From positions 1-64,000 of the forward strand of contig NZ_BAABGM010000013.1 in assembly GCF_039541575.1 (NCBI RefSeq): a stretch of DNA of 64,000 nt. The letters run 5' to 3'. Positions 24,679 to 33,804 of the stretch are shown piece after piece. The position numbers and the translations under genes were made by a program. The number at the start of each line of letters is the position of its first letter. Position 1 is the first letter of the stretch. The notes beneath the pieces were generated by a model. That model was not told where the DNA came from. It saw only the letters and a list, made by a program, of their open reading frames with translations, and ran no database searches. The DNA comes from Fodinibacter luteus (GTDB taxonomy: Bacteria; Actinomycetota; Actinomycetes; Actinomycetales; Dermatophilaceae).

Positions 24679-25956
24679 GTGCCCCGTACCCTCCAGGAGG
24701 TCGTCTTCGTCGACGGCGTCCGCACCCCCTTCGGCAAGGCCGGCGAGAAGGGCATGTACGCCCAGACCCGCGCCGACGACCTCGTCATCAAGTGCGTCCG
24801 CGAGCTGCTGCGCCGCCACCCCGAGCTGCCGAAGGAGCGCGTCGAGGAGGTCGCGCTCGCGGCGACGACGCAGATCGGCGACCAGGGGCTGACCCTCGGG
24901 CGGCTCGCCGGGCTGCTGTCGGGCCTGCCGACGTCGACGCCCGGCTACTCGATCGACCGGATGTGCGCCGGGGCGATGACCGCGGTGACCAACGTCGCCT
25001 CCTCGATCGGCGTCGGCGCGATCGACGTCGCCATCGCGGGCGGGGTCGAGCACATGGGCCGCCACCCGATGGGTGAGGGCATCGACCCGAACCCCCGGAT
25101 CATCGGCGAACGGGTCGTCGACGAGTCGGCCCTCGTCATGGGCAAGACGGCCGAGAACCTCCACGACCGCTACCCGCACCTCACGAAGGAACGCTGCGAC
25201 GCGTACGCCGTGAACAGCCAGCGCAAGCTGGCCGCGGCCTACGCGGCCGGGAAGGTCCAGCCCGACCTCGTACCCGTCGCGACCCGGCACGTCGAGAAGG
25301 GCTGGGGCCTCGCGACCGCCGACGAGCCGCCCCGCCCCGGCACGACGCTCGAGGAGCTCGCCGGTCTGAAGACGCCCTTCCGCCCGCACGGCAACGTCAC
25401 CGCGGGCAACGCCGCCGGGCTCAACGACGGCGCCACCGCGTGCCTCCTCGCCTCCGAGGCGGCCGCCGCCGAGCTCGGCCTCCCCGTGCGGATGCGGCTG
25501 GTCTCCCACGCCTTCGTCGGCGTCGAGCCGGAGGTCATGGGCATCGGCCCGGTCCCCGCGGCCGAGAAGGCCTTGCGCAAGGCCGGCCTGACGATCGACG
25601 ACATCGGGCTCTTCGAGCTCAACGAGGCGTTCGCCGTGCAGGTCATCGCCTTCCTCGACCACTTCGGCATCGCCGACGACGACGAGCGGGTCAACCCGTG
25701 GGGCGGCGCGATCGCGGTCGGCCACCCGTTGGCCTCTTCCGGCGTGCGGCTCATGACCCAGCTGGCCCACCACTTCGAGGAGCACCCCGAGGTGCGCTAC
25801 GGCCTCACCGCGATGTGCATCGGCATCGGCATGGGCGGCTGCGTCATCTGGGAGAACCCCGCATGGGGGGCTGTGTCCCCCATGGACCCGCCGGACGACC
25901 GCCACCACGCGGATCACGGCAGCGACCACACCGGCACCGACGGCTCGGAGGCCTGA
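24679..25956 (+). CDS. fadA: Acetyl-CoA C-acyltransferase (thiolase)
   Basis: This 425-residue enzyme does the thiolytic last step of fatty-acid beta-oxidation. The acylated cysteine is C96 in DRMCAGAM, GGAIAVGHPLASSG carries the catalytic histidine (about 350-363), and CIGIGMGGCVIWE the second cysteine near 395. The start is GTG 24679, because an AGGAGG site lies 8 nt upstream and the domain begins immediately. The last 30 residues are an unusual polar, His/Asp-rich tail outside the thiolase fold. It is followed after 3 bp by fadB, forming the alpha/beta pair of the trifunctional complex. Confidence 0.92.
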   Translation: MPRTLQEVVFVDGVRTPFGKAGEKGMYAQTRADDLVIKCVRELLRRHPELPKERVEEVALAATTQIGDQGLTLGRLAGLLSGLPTSTPGYSIDRMCAGAMTAVTNVASSIGVGAIDVAIAGGVEHMGRHPMGEGIDPNPRIIGERVVDESALVMGKTAENLHDRYPHLTKERCDAYAVNSQRKLAAAYAAGKVQPDLVPVATRHVEKGWGLATADEPPRPGTTLEELAGLKTPFRPHGNVTAGNAAGLNDGATACLLASEAAAAELGLPVRMRLVSHAFVGVEPEVMGIGPVPAAEKALRKAGLTIDDIGLFELNEAFAVQVIAFLDHFGIADDDERVNPWGGAIAVGHPLASSGVRLMTQLAHHFEEHPEVRYGLTAMCIGIGMGGCVIWENPAWGAVSPMDPPDDRHHADHGSDHTGTDGSEA

Positions 25957-25959
25957 ACC

Positions 25960-28095
25960 ATGACGACCACCACCCAGACCCCCCAGACACCCGTCGCCGC
26001 CGGCATGCCGGCCGAGGTCGTGACCCGCACCCCGGTGCAGGACGTCACGCTCCCCGGCGGCGCCGGCATCCTCGCCCTCGTCACCCTCGACAACGGGCTC
26101 GACCACACCCGCCCCAACACCTTCGGCCCGCAGACGATCGCCGGGCTGCAGGCCACCGTCGACGGGCTGCGCGTGCGGGCCGAGGCCGGCGAGATCCAGG
26201 CCGTCGGCATCACCGGCAAGCCGTTCAGCTTCGCCGTGGGGGCCGACCTCTCGGGCCTGCCGCACGTCACCGAGCGGGAGCAGGCGCTCGCCACGGCGCG
26301 GGCCGGACACGGGGCGTTCGCGTCGATCATGGACCTGCCGGTGCCGACCTTCGCCTTCGTCAACGGCATGGCGATGGGCGGCGGCGTCGAGATCGCCCTC
26401 GCGTGCGACCATCGCACGGTCTCCGCGGGCGTTCCCGCCTTCGCGCTCCCCGAGACCTTCCTCGGCCTCCTCCCGGGCTGGGGCGGCTGCTACCTCCTGC
26501 CGAACCTCGTCGGCCCGGCCGATGCGCTCACGGTCATCATCGAGAACCCGCTGTCGCAGAACCGGATGCTCAAGGCCAAGGAGGTCGCCGCCCTCGGCAT
26601 CGCCGACGTGCTCCTCGAGCCCGCCGACTTCATCGAGGACTCGCTGCGCTGGGCCGCCGGTGTGCTGACCGGCGCCGTGACCGTGCAGCGCCGGGAGGTC
26701 GACCGGGATGCCGCCGCCTGGGAGGCCGCGTGCGACGCCGCGCGCAAGGTCGTCCTCGCCAAGACCGCGGGTCGCGCACCCGGGGCGCTGCGCGCCGTCC
26801 AGCTCGTGCGTGCCGCCCGCACGGCCACCCGCGAGGAGGCGTTCGCCGCCGAGGACGAGGCGCTGGGCGACCTCGTCATGAGCGACGAGCTGCGGGCCGG
26901 GCTCTACGCCTTCGACCTCGTCCAGAAGCGCGCCAAGCGGCCCGCCGGGGCGCCGGACAAGGCGCTCGCCCGGCCGGTGACGAAGGTCGGGATCGTCGGT
27001 GCCGGGCTCATGGCCAGTCAGCTCGCGCTGCTCTTCGCCCGCCGCCTCGGCGTGCCCGTCGTCATGACCGACCTCGACGAGGACCGCGTGGCCAAGGGCG
27101 TCGGCTGGGTGCACGCCGAGATCCGGGGGCTCCTCGAGAAGCGGCGCCTGTCCCCGGACAAGGCGGCGTTCCTCACCGGGCTCGTCAGCGGGTCGACGAG
27201 CAAGGACGGCTTCGCGGACGCGGACTTCGTCATCGAGGCCGTCTTCGAGGAGATGGCGGTCAAGCAGCAGGTCTTCGCCGAGGTCGAGGCGGTCGTCTCG
27301 CCCGAGTGCGTGCTCGCGACGAACACCTCGTCGCTGTCGATCACGCTGATGGCGAGCGAGCTGGCGCACCCCGAGCGGGTCGTCGGCTTCCACTTCTTCA
27401 ACCCGGTGGCCGTCATGCCGCTGCTCGAGGTCGTCCCGGGCGAGGCGACCGACGACGCCGCCCTCGCGACGGCCTTCGCGACGGGCCGCGCGCTCGGCAA
27501 GACGACGATCCGGGTCAAGGACTCGGCCTCGTTCGTCGTCAACCGCCTGCTCGGCCGCTTCATGGGTGAGTTCTCGCGGATCGTCGACGAGGGCACCCCC
27601 GTGGCCACCGCGGACCGGGCCGTCGCGGGCCTGGCCCCCATGCCGCCGTTCGTGCTCCTCGGGCTCGTCGGGCCGGCGATCGCGCTGCACAACAGCCAGA
27701 CCCTCCACCGCGCGTTCGGCGACCGCTTCCACGTCTCGCCGAGCCTGCGTCGCCTCGTCGAGGCCGGCAAGCGCGGCTACTACCGCATGGAGGACGGGCG
27801 CCCCGTACCGGACCCGGAGGTGCTCGCGATGGCCGAGCAGCCCGAGCACCCGGTCGAGCTGACCGTGGAGCAGGCCCGCGAGCGCATCCTCGGCGTGCTG
27901 GCCGAGGAGGTCGGGCTCATGCTCTCCGAGGGCGTCGTGCAGGCCCCGATGGACATCGACCTCGCGATGATCACCGGCGCCGGGTTCCAGTCCTGGAACG
28001 GCGGGCTGTGCCCGCTCCTGGACCGTGAGGGGGTCTCCGAGCGCGTCCTCGGCCGCCGCCTGCTGCCTGCGGGCGTCGCGAGCGTCCCGGCCTGA
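25960..28095 (+). CDS. fadB: Multifunctional enoyl-CoA hydratase/3-hydroxyacyl-CoA dehydrogenase
   Basis: This 711-residue enzyme hydrates enoyl-CoA and oxidises 3-hydroxyacyl-CoA with NAD+. The crotonase domain spans about 20-230 (GVEIALACDHRTVS, about 141-154). The NAD-binding domain starts near 343 with VGIVGAGLMASQLA, where alanine replaces the usual second glycine after Met. VVGFHFFNPVAVMPLLEVVP (about 472-491) holds the dehydrogenase histidine, and the C-terminal helical domains run to 711. It is coupled to fadA upstream, and a weak hairpin follows. Control is expected from the operator at 24597. Confidence 0.92.
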   Translation: MTTTTQTPQTPVAAGMPAEVVTRTPVQDVTLPGGAGILALVTLDNGLDHTRPNTFGPQTIAGLQATVDGLRVRAEAGEIQAVGITGKPFSFAVGADLSGLPHVTEREQALATARAGHGAFASIMDLPVPTFAFVNGMAMGGGVEIALACDHRTVSAGVPAFALPETFLGLLPGWGGCYLLPNLVGPADALTVIIENPLSQNRMLKAKEVAALGIADVLLEPADFIEDSLRWAAGVLTGAVTVQRREVDRDAAAWEAACDAARKVVLAKTAGRAPGALRAVQLVRAARTATREEAFAAEDEALGDLVMSDELRAGLYAFDLVQKRAKRPAGAPDKALARPVTKVGIVGAGLMASQLALLFARRLGVPVVMTDLDEDRVAKGVGWVHAEIRGLLEKRRLSPDKAAFLTGLVSGSTSKDGFADADFVIEAVFEEMAVKQQVFAEVEAVVSPECVLATNTSSLSITLMASELAHPERVVGFHFFNPVAVMPLLEVVPGEATDDAALATAFATGRALGKTTIRVKDSASFVVNRLLGRFMGEFSRIVDEGTPVATADRAVAGLAPMPPFVLLGLVGPAIALHNSQTLHRAFGDRFHVSPSLRRLVEAGKRGYYRMEDGRPVPDPEVLAMAEQPEHPVELTVEQARERILGVLAEEVGLMLSEGVVQAPMDIDLAMITGAGFQSWNGGLCPLLDREGVSERVLGRRLLPAGVASVPA

Positions 28096-28112
28096 GCCCG
28101 CTCGAGCCGAGC

Positions 28113-28148
28113 GGCCCGCCCCCCGGGCACGACACCGGCGGGCGGGCC
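28113..28148. terminator. Candidate terminator after fadB
   Basis: GGCCCGCC (28113-28120) pairs with GGCGGGCC (28141-28148) around a 20-nt loop that contains another CCCCGGG step. It lies 18 bp after the fadB stop and before the promoter of the next gene. It has no T-run, so confidence is moderate. Confidence 0.5.
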
Positions 28149-28162
28149 ACGGCATCCCTGCT

Positions 28163-28180
28163 TATCTCACAGGTGATATA
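28163..28180. promoter_or_regulatory. Dyad operator overlapping the HTH-MurA promoter
   Basis: TATCTCAC-AG-GTGATATA is a near-perfect 18-bp inverted repeat (one mismatch pair). Its right arm runs into the -10-like TACGAT (28179-28184), which is 6 nt before the GTG start at 28191. Because the downstream protein carries its own XRE-type helix-turn-helix, autorepression through this site is the simplest reading. Confidence 0.6.
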
Positions 28181-28190
28181 CGATGGCGCG

Positions 28191-29735
28191 GTGACGACGA
28201 CGACCTCCGACACGTACCTGACCCGGATCGGCACCCTCATCCGGGACGCCCGCCGCCACCAGGGGCTCACCCAGAGCGAGCTCGCCGACCTCCTCGGCAC
28301 GAGCCAGAGCGCCGTCGCCCGTATCGAGCAGGGCAAGCAGAACCTCTCCCTCGAGATGCTCGCGCGGGTCGGCGAGAAGCTCGACAGCGAGTTCGTCTCG
28401 CTCGGCCACAGCGGCCCGCAGCACCTGCGCATCGTCGGCGGGAGGAAGCTGTCGGGCTCGATCCCGGTCAAGACGAGCAAGAACGCCGCCGTCGCCCTGC
28501 TGTGCGCGAGCCTGCTCAACAAGGGGCGCACGACGCTGCGCAGCCTGGCCCGCATCGAGGAGGTCAACCGGATCATCGAGGTGCTCACCTCGATCGGTGT
28601 CCGCGTGCGCTGGCTCCCCGACAGCAACGACCTCGAGATCGTGCCGCCGGCCCGCCTCGACCTCGCGAGCATCGACGTCGACGCGGCCCGGCGCACCCGC
28701 ACCGTCATCATGTTCTTCGGCCCGCTGCTCCACGACCTGCCGGACTTCCAGCTGCCGTATGCCGGCGGCTGCGACCTCGGCACCCGCACCATCGAGCCCC
28801 ACCTGTCCGCACTCAAGGCGTTCGGCCTCGACGTCGCCGCGACCCACGGCTTCTACGAGGCGCGGGTCGACCCGGCGCGGGCGCCCGAGCGCGCCATCGT
28901 GCTCACCGAGCGCGGCGACACGGTGACCGAGAACGTCCTCATGGCCGCCGCGCGCCACCCCGGCACGACGGTCATCCGCAACGCCTCCCCGAACTACATG
29001 GTCCAGGACCTGTGCTTCTTCCTCCAGGCGCTCGGGGTCACGATCGAGGGCATCGGCTCGACGACGCTCACCGTCACCGGGGTCGAGCACATCGACGTCG
29101 ACATCGAGTACTCCCCGTCCGAGGACCCCATCGAGGCGATGAGCCTCATCGCCGCCGCCGTCGTGACCGAGTCGACGATCACCATCGAGCGGGTGCCGAT
29201 CGAGTTCCTCGAGATCGAGCTGGCCACCCTCGAGGAGATGGGCCTGCACTTCGACATGACCCCGGAGTACCGCGCCCAGAACGGCCACACCCGGCTCGTC
29301 GACCTGACGATCCACCCCGGGCCGCTCAAGGCCCCGGTCGACAAGATCGCCCCGATGCCGTTCCCAGGCCTGAACATCGACAACCTGCCGTTCTTCGCCC
29401 TCATCGCGGCCTGCGCCGAGGGCACGACGATGATCCACGACTGGGTCTACGAGAACCGCGCCATCTACCTCACCGAGCTGACCAAGATCGGCGGCCAGGT
29501 GCAGCTGCTCGACCCGCACCGCGTCATGATCACCGGCCCGACGCCGAAGTGGCGCGCCGCCGAGGTCATGTGCCCGCCGGCCCTGCGCCCGGGGGTCGTC
29601 ATCCTCCTCGCGATGCTCGCCGCACCCGGAACCTCGGTGCTGCGCAACGTCTACGTCATCAACCGCGGCTACGAGGACCTCGCCGAGCGCCTCAACGCCC
29701 TCGGCGCGACGATCGAGACCTTCCGCGACATCTGA
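28191..29735 (+). CDS. XRE-type HTH fused to UDP-N-acetylglucosamine enolpyruvyltransferase (MurA-like)
   Basis: This 514-residue fusion has an XRE helix-turn-helix at about 10-65 (LTQSELADLLGTSQSAVARI) and an EPSP/MurA fold from about 80. MurA hallmarks are present: KTSKNAAVALL (substrate lysine and asparagine) and GGCDLGTRTIEPH with the catalytic cysteine C194, the residue attacked by fosfomycin. It would transfer enolpyruvate from PEP to UDP-GlcNAc, the first step of peptidoglycan synthesis. The HTH suggests it also regulates. Fusions of this type occur in actinobacteria, beside a stand-alone MurA. The GTG start at 28191 fits a leaderless transcript; another GTG at 28173 lies inside the operator and is less likely. 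Confidence 0.85.
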   Translation: MTTTTSDTYLTRIGTLIRDARRHQGLTQSELADLLGTSQSAVARIEQGKQNLSLEMLARVGEKLDSEFVSLGHSGPQHLRIVGGRKLSGSIPVKTSKNAAVALLCASLLNKGRTTLRSLARIEEVNRIIEVLTSIGVRVRWLPDSNDLEIVPPARLDLASIDVDAARRTRTVIMFFGPLLHDLPDFQLPYAGGCDLGTRTIEPHLSALKAFGLDVAATHGFYEARVDPARAPERAIVLTERGDTVTENVLMAAARHPGTTVIRNASPNYMVQDLCFFLQALGVTIEGIGSTTLTVTGVEHIDVDIEYSPSEDPIEAMSLIAAAVVTESTITIERVPIEFLEIELATLEEMGLHFDMTPEYRAQNGHTRLVDLTIHPGPLKAPVDKIAPMPFPGLNIDNLPFFALIAACAEGTTMIHDWVYENRAIYLTELTKIGGQVQLLDPHRVMITGPTPKWRAAEVMCPPALRPGVVILLAMLAAPGTSVLRNVYVINRGYEDLAERLNALGATIETFRDI

Positions 29736-29750
29736 GGCCCGCAGCCGACG

Positions 29751-29862
29751 GCGGGCGCGACGACCGGGTCGGGGGGCATGATCCGACGCCGTGAGCAGGC
29801 GGATGCCGCCCTCACCGGTCGACTGCGGGCGCGACGACCGCGCCGAGGGCCATGATGGGCCC
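29751..29862 (+). promoter_or_regulatory. Duplicated promoter module with two in-frame starts
   Basis: GCGGGCGCGACGACCG occurs at 29751-29766 and 29825-29840. Each copy is followed after exactly 10 bp by CATGAT (29777-29782; 29851-29856) and then by a start codon (GTG 29791 after 8 bp; ATG 29863 after 6 bp). Both starts are in the same reading frame. This looks like a 74-bp duplication of a leaderless promoter. Confidence 0.5.
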
Positions 29863-30645
29863 ATGGCCCTGAGCATGCACACCGCTGCCGAGCGGCCCGA
29901 CCTCTGGGAGCGCGGGCTCCCGTCGGCGACCGTGTGGCCCGAGTACAACCTCCACGGCGACGTGCTCAACCAGTGGTGGGGCTACCTCGACGAGGAGCTC
30001 GCCGACTTCCAGTTCGTCCTCCACGACGACGAGCTCGACGAGGTCGTCGCGGAGGGCCACGCCGGGCCGATCTGGTGGGACGGAGCCGACGAGAGCCTGC
30101 CCGACGGCATCGACGCCGTCATCGAGCAGGTGTTCCGCCGCTCCCGGGCCGGCGCCCCCGTCAACACGCTGTGCGCGCTCGCCGCGGAGACACCGCGTGA
30201 CGGCCGGCGCCGTGGCCTGGCCGTCGAGCTCCTCGGTGCGATGCGCACCCTCGCCGCGCGCCACGGGCTGACCCACCTCGTCGCCCCGGTGCGGCCCTCG
30301 CTCAAGGAGCGCTACCCGATGGTCGGCATCCACCGCTACATCGGCTGGCGCCGCGACGACGGGCAGCTGCTCGACCCGTGGATGCGCGTCCACGAGCGGC
30401 TCGGGGCGCGGGTGGCGGCGCCCCTGCCGCGCTCGCTGCGGATCACCGGCAGCGTCGCCGAGTGGGAGTCGTGGACCGGCCTGGTGTTCCCGGAGACCGG
30501 CGACTACGTCTTCCCCGAGGGGCTCGTCACCGTCCACATCGACCGGCAGGACGACGTCGGGACGTACTGGGAGCCCAACGTGTGGATGGTGCACCCCGAC
30601 ATCGGGCGCGGCGACCTCGGGGCGGCCGGGCCCGACCCCGTCTGA
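29863..30645 (+). CDS. GNAT-fold N-acetyltransferase-like protein
   Basis: This 260-residue protein has a GNAT-like core at about 70-170. NTLCALAAETPRDGRRRGLA (about 105-124) includes the RxxGLA acetyl-CoA pyrophosphate loop, and the helix that follows is AVELLGAMRTLAARHG. The N- and C-terminal segments (Trp-rich TVWPEYNLHGD and TYWEPNVWMVHPDIG) are conserved-looking but unassigned. The substrate is unknown. ATG 29863 was chosen for its 6-nt distance from a CATGAT hexamer. A 24-residue longer form from GTG 29791 is possible because a second promoter copy precedes it. Confidence 0.72.
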   Translation: MALSMHTAAERPDLWERGLPSATVWPEYNLHGDVLNQWWGYLDEELADFQFVLHDDELDEVVAEGHAGPIWWDGADESLPDGIDAVIEQVFRRSRAGAPVNTLCALAAETPRDGRRRGLAVELLGAMRTLAARHGLTHLVAPVRPSLKERYPMVGIHRYIGWRRDDGQLLDPWMRVHERLGARVAAPLPRSLRITGSVAEWESWTGLVFPETGDYVFPEGLVTVHIDRQDDVGTYWEPNVWMVHPDIGRGDLGAAGPDPV

Positions 30646-30659
30646 GCAGGATCGTGGTC

Positions 30660-31746
30660 ATGGGCGGCAGCGGAGCGGGTGGGCAGGTCCACGGCTCGGT
30701 GGATGCCGCGTTCTCGCGGGTTCGCGAGGTGTTCGCCGACGTCGTCGCCGACCAACCGGGCACCGGCGCCTCGCTCGCCGTGTGGCACGACGGGGCGTGG
30801 GTCGTCGACGTGTGGGGGGGCGCCGCCGACGCCGCGCACACCCGCGCGTGGGCGCGCGACACGCTCGTCATGCCGTACTCGGTGACCAAGCCCTTCGCCG
30901 CCGTGTGCGTGCTCACGCTCGCCGACCGGGGCCTGGTCGACCTCGACGTCCCGATGCAGCGGTACTGGCCGGAGCTGCGGGCACGGGCGTCGGTGCGCGA
31001 CGTGCTGTCGCACCGGGCCGGTCTCGTCGCCCTCGCAGAGCCGGCGCCGGTGGAGGCCTTTCGCGACGGGGACCTCATGGGTGCGCTCCTCGCCCGCGCG
31101 GAGCCGTCCTGGGTCCCCGGGACGGCACAGGGCGAGTCCGCGCTGTTCTACGGGCACCTGCTCGCTCAGGTGGTGCGGGCCGTCGACGGCCGGTCGGTGG
31201 GGCGCTTCCTGCACGAGGAGGTCTGCGGCCCGCACGGCCTCGACTTCCACGTCGGGCTCGGCCGCGCCGAGCTCGGCCGGGTCGCCGACCTCACCGGGTT
31301 CGACGCCGCGTTCCGTCGGTCCGAGGACGCCCGGTCGCCGCTGTACCAGCGGGCGATCGGGAACCCGCCCGGTGCGACGGACCCCGACGTGGTGGCGCCG
31401 CGCCGAGGTGCCGGCCGTCAACGGGCACGGGACCGCGCGCGCGGTCGCCGGGTTCTACGTGGCGCTCGCCGGTGGGCGCCTGCTCGGCCCCGACCTGCTC
31501 GGACAGCTCCGCCGTGGGCGCGGCGTCGAGCCCGAGCTCGTCCTCGGCGACGAGCGCGAGTGGGGCCTCGGCGTCGTCGTCGACCCCGACGGCTACGGTA
31601 TGGGCGGGCTCGGCGGCAGCTTCGGCTGGTGGAGCGAGGCCGGGGGGTACGCCATGGCCTTCCTCACCGGGCACATCGGGGACCACTCCCGCGGTGACCG
31701 GCTCGAGGCCGCCGTGCGGGAAGTGCTCGGACTGCCGCCGGTGTGA
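30660..31746 (+). pseudogene. Serine hydrolase (beta-lactamase/PBP-like) broken by a frameshift
   Basis: The chain reads as a class-C-like serine hydrolase from ATG 30660. S74-V-T-K77 is the nucleophile motif, and HRAGLVAL and a YGH block follow. The frame is intact to about 31395 (GATDPDVV) and then continues in the +1 frame (WRRAEVPAVNGHGTARAVAG) to a stop at 31746. Homologous proteins have a few extra residues between DVV and WRRAE, so a small deletion is likely. The rest of the C-terminal half (GLGGSFGWWSEAGGYAMAF) is well preserved, so the break is recent or a sequencing error. It ends one base from dxs on the opposite strand. Confidence 0.75.
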
Positions 31747-31747
31747 G

Positions 31748-33616
31748 TCAGGCGAGGCGGTCGCGCAGGCGGCTCGCGACGGCATCCGGCGTGAGCCCGA
31801 CCCGGTCGAGGACCTGCCCGCGCGACCCGTGGTCGAGGAACTCGGGGGGGATGCCGAACTGGTCGACCGGGGCTGCGAGCCCGCCCTCGCGCAGCGCGAG
31901 CTCGACGTGGGAGCCGACGCCGCCGACGACGACGTTGTCCTCGACGACGCACACCCGCCCGGCGCCCCGGGCCAGCTCGACGAGGTCGGAGCTCACCGGC
32001 AGCGCCCAGACCGGGTCGGCGACGCGCACCCGCACGCCCTCGGCGGCGAGCTTCTCGGCCGCGGTGACGGCCGTCGTGGCCATCGAGCCGATGCCGACGA
32101 GGAGGACGTCGACCTCGCCCTCGTCGGGCTCGGCGAGGACGTCGACGGTTCCGGTCGTGCGCACGGTCTCGACCGGGTCGCCGACCGTGCCCTTCGGGAA
32201 GCGGACGACGGTCGGGGCGTCGGTGACGTCGACGGCGGCCCGCACGGCGCGGGCCACCTGCTGGCCGTCGCGCGGGGCGGCGAGGTGCAGGCCGGGGACG
32301 ACCCCGCTGATCGTCATGTCCCACATGCCGTGGTGCGAGGCGCCGTCGGGGCCGGTGATGCCCGAGCGGTCGAGGACGACGGTGACCCCGGCCCGGTGCA
32401 GCGCGCAGTCCATGAGCAGCTGGTCGAACGCGCGGTTGAGGAACGTCGCGTACACCGCGACGACGGGGTGCAGGCCGGCGAAGGCCAGGCCCGCCGCCAT
32501 CGTGAGGGCGTGCTGCTCGGCGATGCCGACGTCGAACGTGCGCTCGGGGTAGTGGTCGGCGAAGTCCCTGAGCCCGACCGGGATCATCATCGCCGCGGTG
32601 ATGGCGACGACGTCGTCGCGGTCGCGCCCGATGCGCACCATCTCGTCGCTGAACTCGTCGGTCCAGCTGCGTCCGGCGATCTCGAGGGGCAGGCCGGTCT
32701 CGGGGTTGATGACGCCGACGGCGTGGAACTGGTCGGCCTCGTCGGTGATCGCGGGGTGGTAGCCGCGGCCCTTCTGGGTCAGGACGTGGACGAGCACCGG
32801 GCCCCCGAACGCCCTCGCCTTGCGCAGGGCGGCCTCGACGGCGTGCTCGTCGTGCCCGTCGACCGGGCCGATGTACTTCAGGCCGAGGTCCTCGAAGAGC
32901 CCCTGCGGCGCGACGATGTCCTTGAGTCCCTTCTTCACCCCGTGGAGCGTCTCGTACATCGGTCCGCCGACGACGGGGGTGCGCGCCAGGGTGTGCCGGC
33001 CCCAGTCGAGGAAGCGTTCGTAGCCGCGCGTCGTGCGCAACGTCGCGAGGTGGTCGGCGAGCCCGCCGCGGGTCGGCGCGTAGGAGCGCTCGTTGTCGTT
33101 GACGACGATGACGAGCGGCAGGTCGGGCTCCGCCGCGATGTTGTTGAGGGCCTCCCAGGCCATCCCGCCGGTCAGGGCGCCGTCGCCGATGACGGCCACG
33201 GTGTGGCGGTGGCGCTCACCCCGCACGACCCGGCCGGCAGCGATGCCGTGCGCCCACGACAGCGAGGCCGAGGCGTGGGAGTTCTCGACGACGTCGTGCT
33301 CCGACTCGGCCCGGCTCGGGTACCCCGACAGACCGCCCTGGGTGCGCAGGCCCGAGAAGTCGTGACGGCCGGTGAGCAGCTTGTGCACGTAGGACTGGTG
33401 GCCGGTGTCGAACACGATGGTGTCGCGCGGCGAGTCGAAGACCCGGTGGAGGGCGATCGTCAGCTCGACGACACCGAGGTTCGGCCCGAGGTGTCCCCCC
33501 GTGCGGGAGACCTCCTCGACGAGGAAGCGCCGGATCTCCTCGGAGAGGGCCGGCAGCTGGTCGGCGCGCAGCCTCCGCAGGTCGTCGGGTCCCTCGATGT
33601 GCTCGAGCAGGCTCAC
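31748..33616 (-). CDS. dxs: 1-deoxy-D-xylulose-5-phosphate synthase
   Basis: This 622-residue thiamine-diphosphate enzyme condenses pyruvate and glyceraldehyde-3-phosphate, the first step of the MEP isoprenoid route. GDGALTGGMAWEALNNIA (about 145-162) is the ThDP/Mg2+ motif, GHQSYVHKLLTG the early histidine motif, and DVGIAEQHALTMAAGLA (about 361-377) carries the catalytic glutamate of the pyrimidine domain. The start is GTG 33616 (VSLLEHIEGP), because GGAGGT lies 7 nt upstream. The in-frame ATG at 33631 would place that site inside the gene. No partner MEP gene is nearby. Confidence 0.94.
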   Translation of the reverse strand: MSLLEHIEGPDDLRRLRADQLPALSEEIRRFLVEEVSRTGGHLGPNLGVVELTIALHRVFDSPRDTIVFDTGHQSYVHKLLTGRHDFSGLRTQGGLSGYPSRAESEHDVVENSHASASLSWAHGIAAGRVVRGERHRHTVAVIGDGALTGGMAWEALNNIAAEPDLPLVIVVNDNERSYAPTRGGLADHLATLRTTRGYERFLDWGRHTLARTPVVGGPMYETLHGVKKGLKDIVAPQGLFEDLGLKYIGPVDGHDEHAVEAALRKARAFGGPVLVHVLTQKGRGYHPAITDEADQFHAVGVINPETGLPLEIAGRSWTDEFSDEMVRIGRDRDDVVAITAAMMIPVGLRDFADHYPERTFDVGIAEQHALTMAAGLAFAGLHPVVAVYATFLNRAFDQLLMDCALHRAGVTVVLDRSGITGPDGASHHGMWDMTISGVVPGLHLAAPRDGQQVARAVRAAVDVTDAPTVVRFPKGTVGDPVETVRTTGTVDVLAEPDEGEVDVLLVGIGSMATTAVTAAEKLAAEGVRVRVADPVWALPVSSDLVELARGAGRVCVVEDNVVVGGVGSHVELALREGGLAAPVDQFGIPPEFLDHGSRGQVLDRVGLTPDAVASRLRDRLA

Positions 33617-33698
33617 CGGGCCTACCTCCATGTCGTGCGGGGTGCGAACCCCCCGAGTCTAGGCGCTCGGGGGGCCGGGCCCGGCCAGCGACCGTGCC

Positions 33699-33779
33699 CA
33701 CCGACAGGCAGTGGGTGGCCTCCGAGGGGGGCCGCCGTGCTCAGTCCCGGCGCGGTGACCGGGGTACTGCCTGTCCGTG
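33699..33779. repeat. Inverted pair of ACTGCCTGTC elements upstream of dxs
   Basis: CACCGACAGGCAGT (33699-33712) and ACTGCCTGTCCGTG (33766-33779) are inverted 14-mers matching at 13 positions, 53 bp apart, in the 188-bp gap between dxs and the SOS-box gene. A third ACTGCCTGTC lies at 43482-43491 upstream of aconitase. They could be binding sites or a dispersed repeat. Confidence 0.45.
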
Positions 33780-33804
33780 GAAGCGCACTACCGGCCTGCG
33801 GGCG

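Noticed and set aside
24679..28095. fadA-fadB as an anaerobic or transferred cluster
   Set aside because: Codon use and GC content match the neighbours, and the order is ordinary for actinobacterial beta-oxidation.
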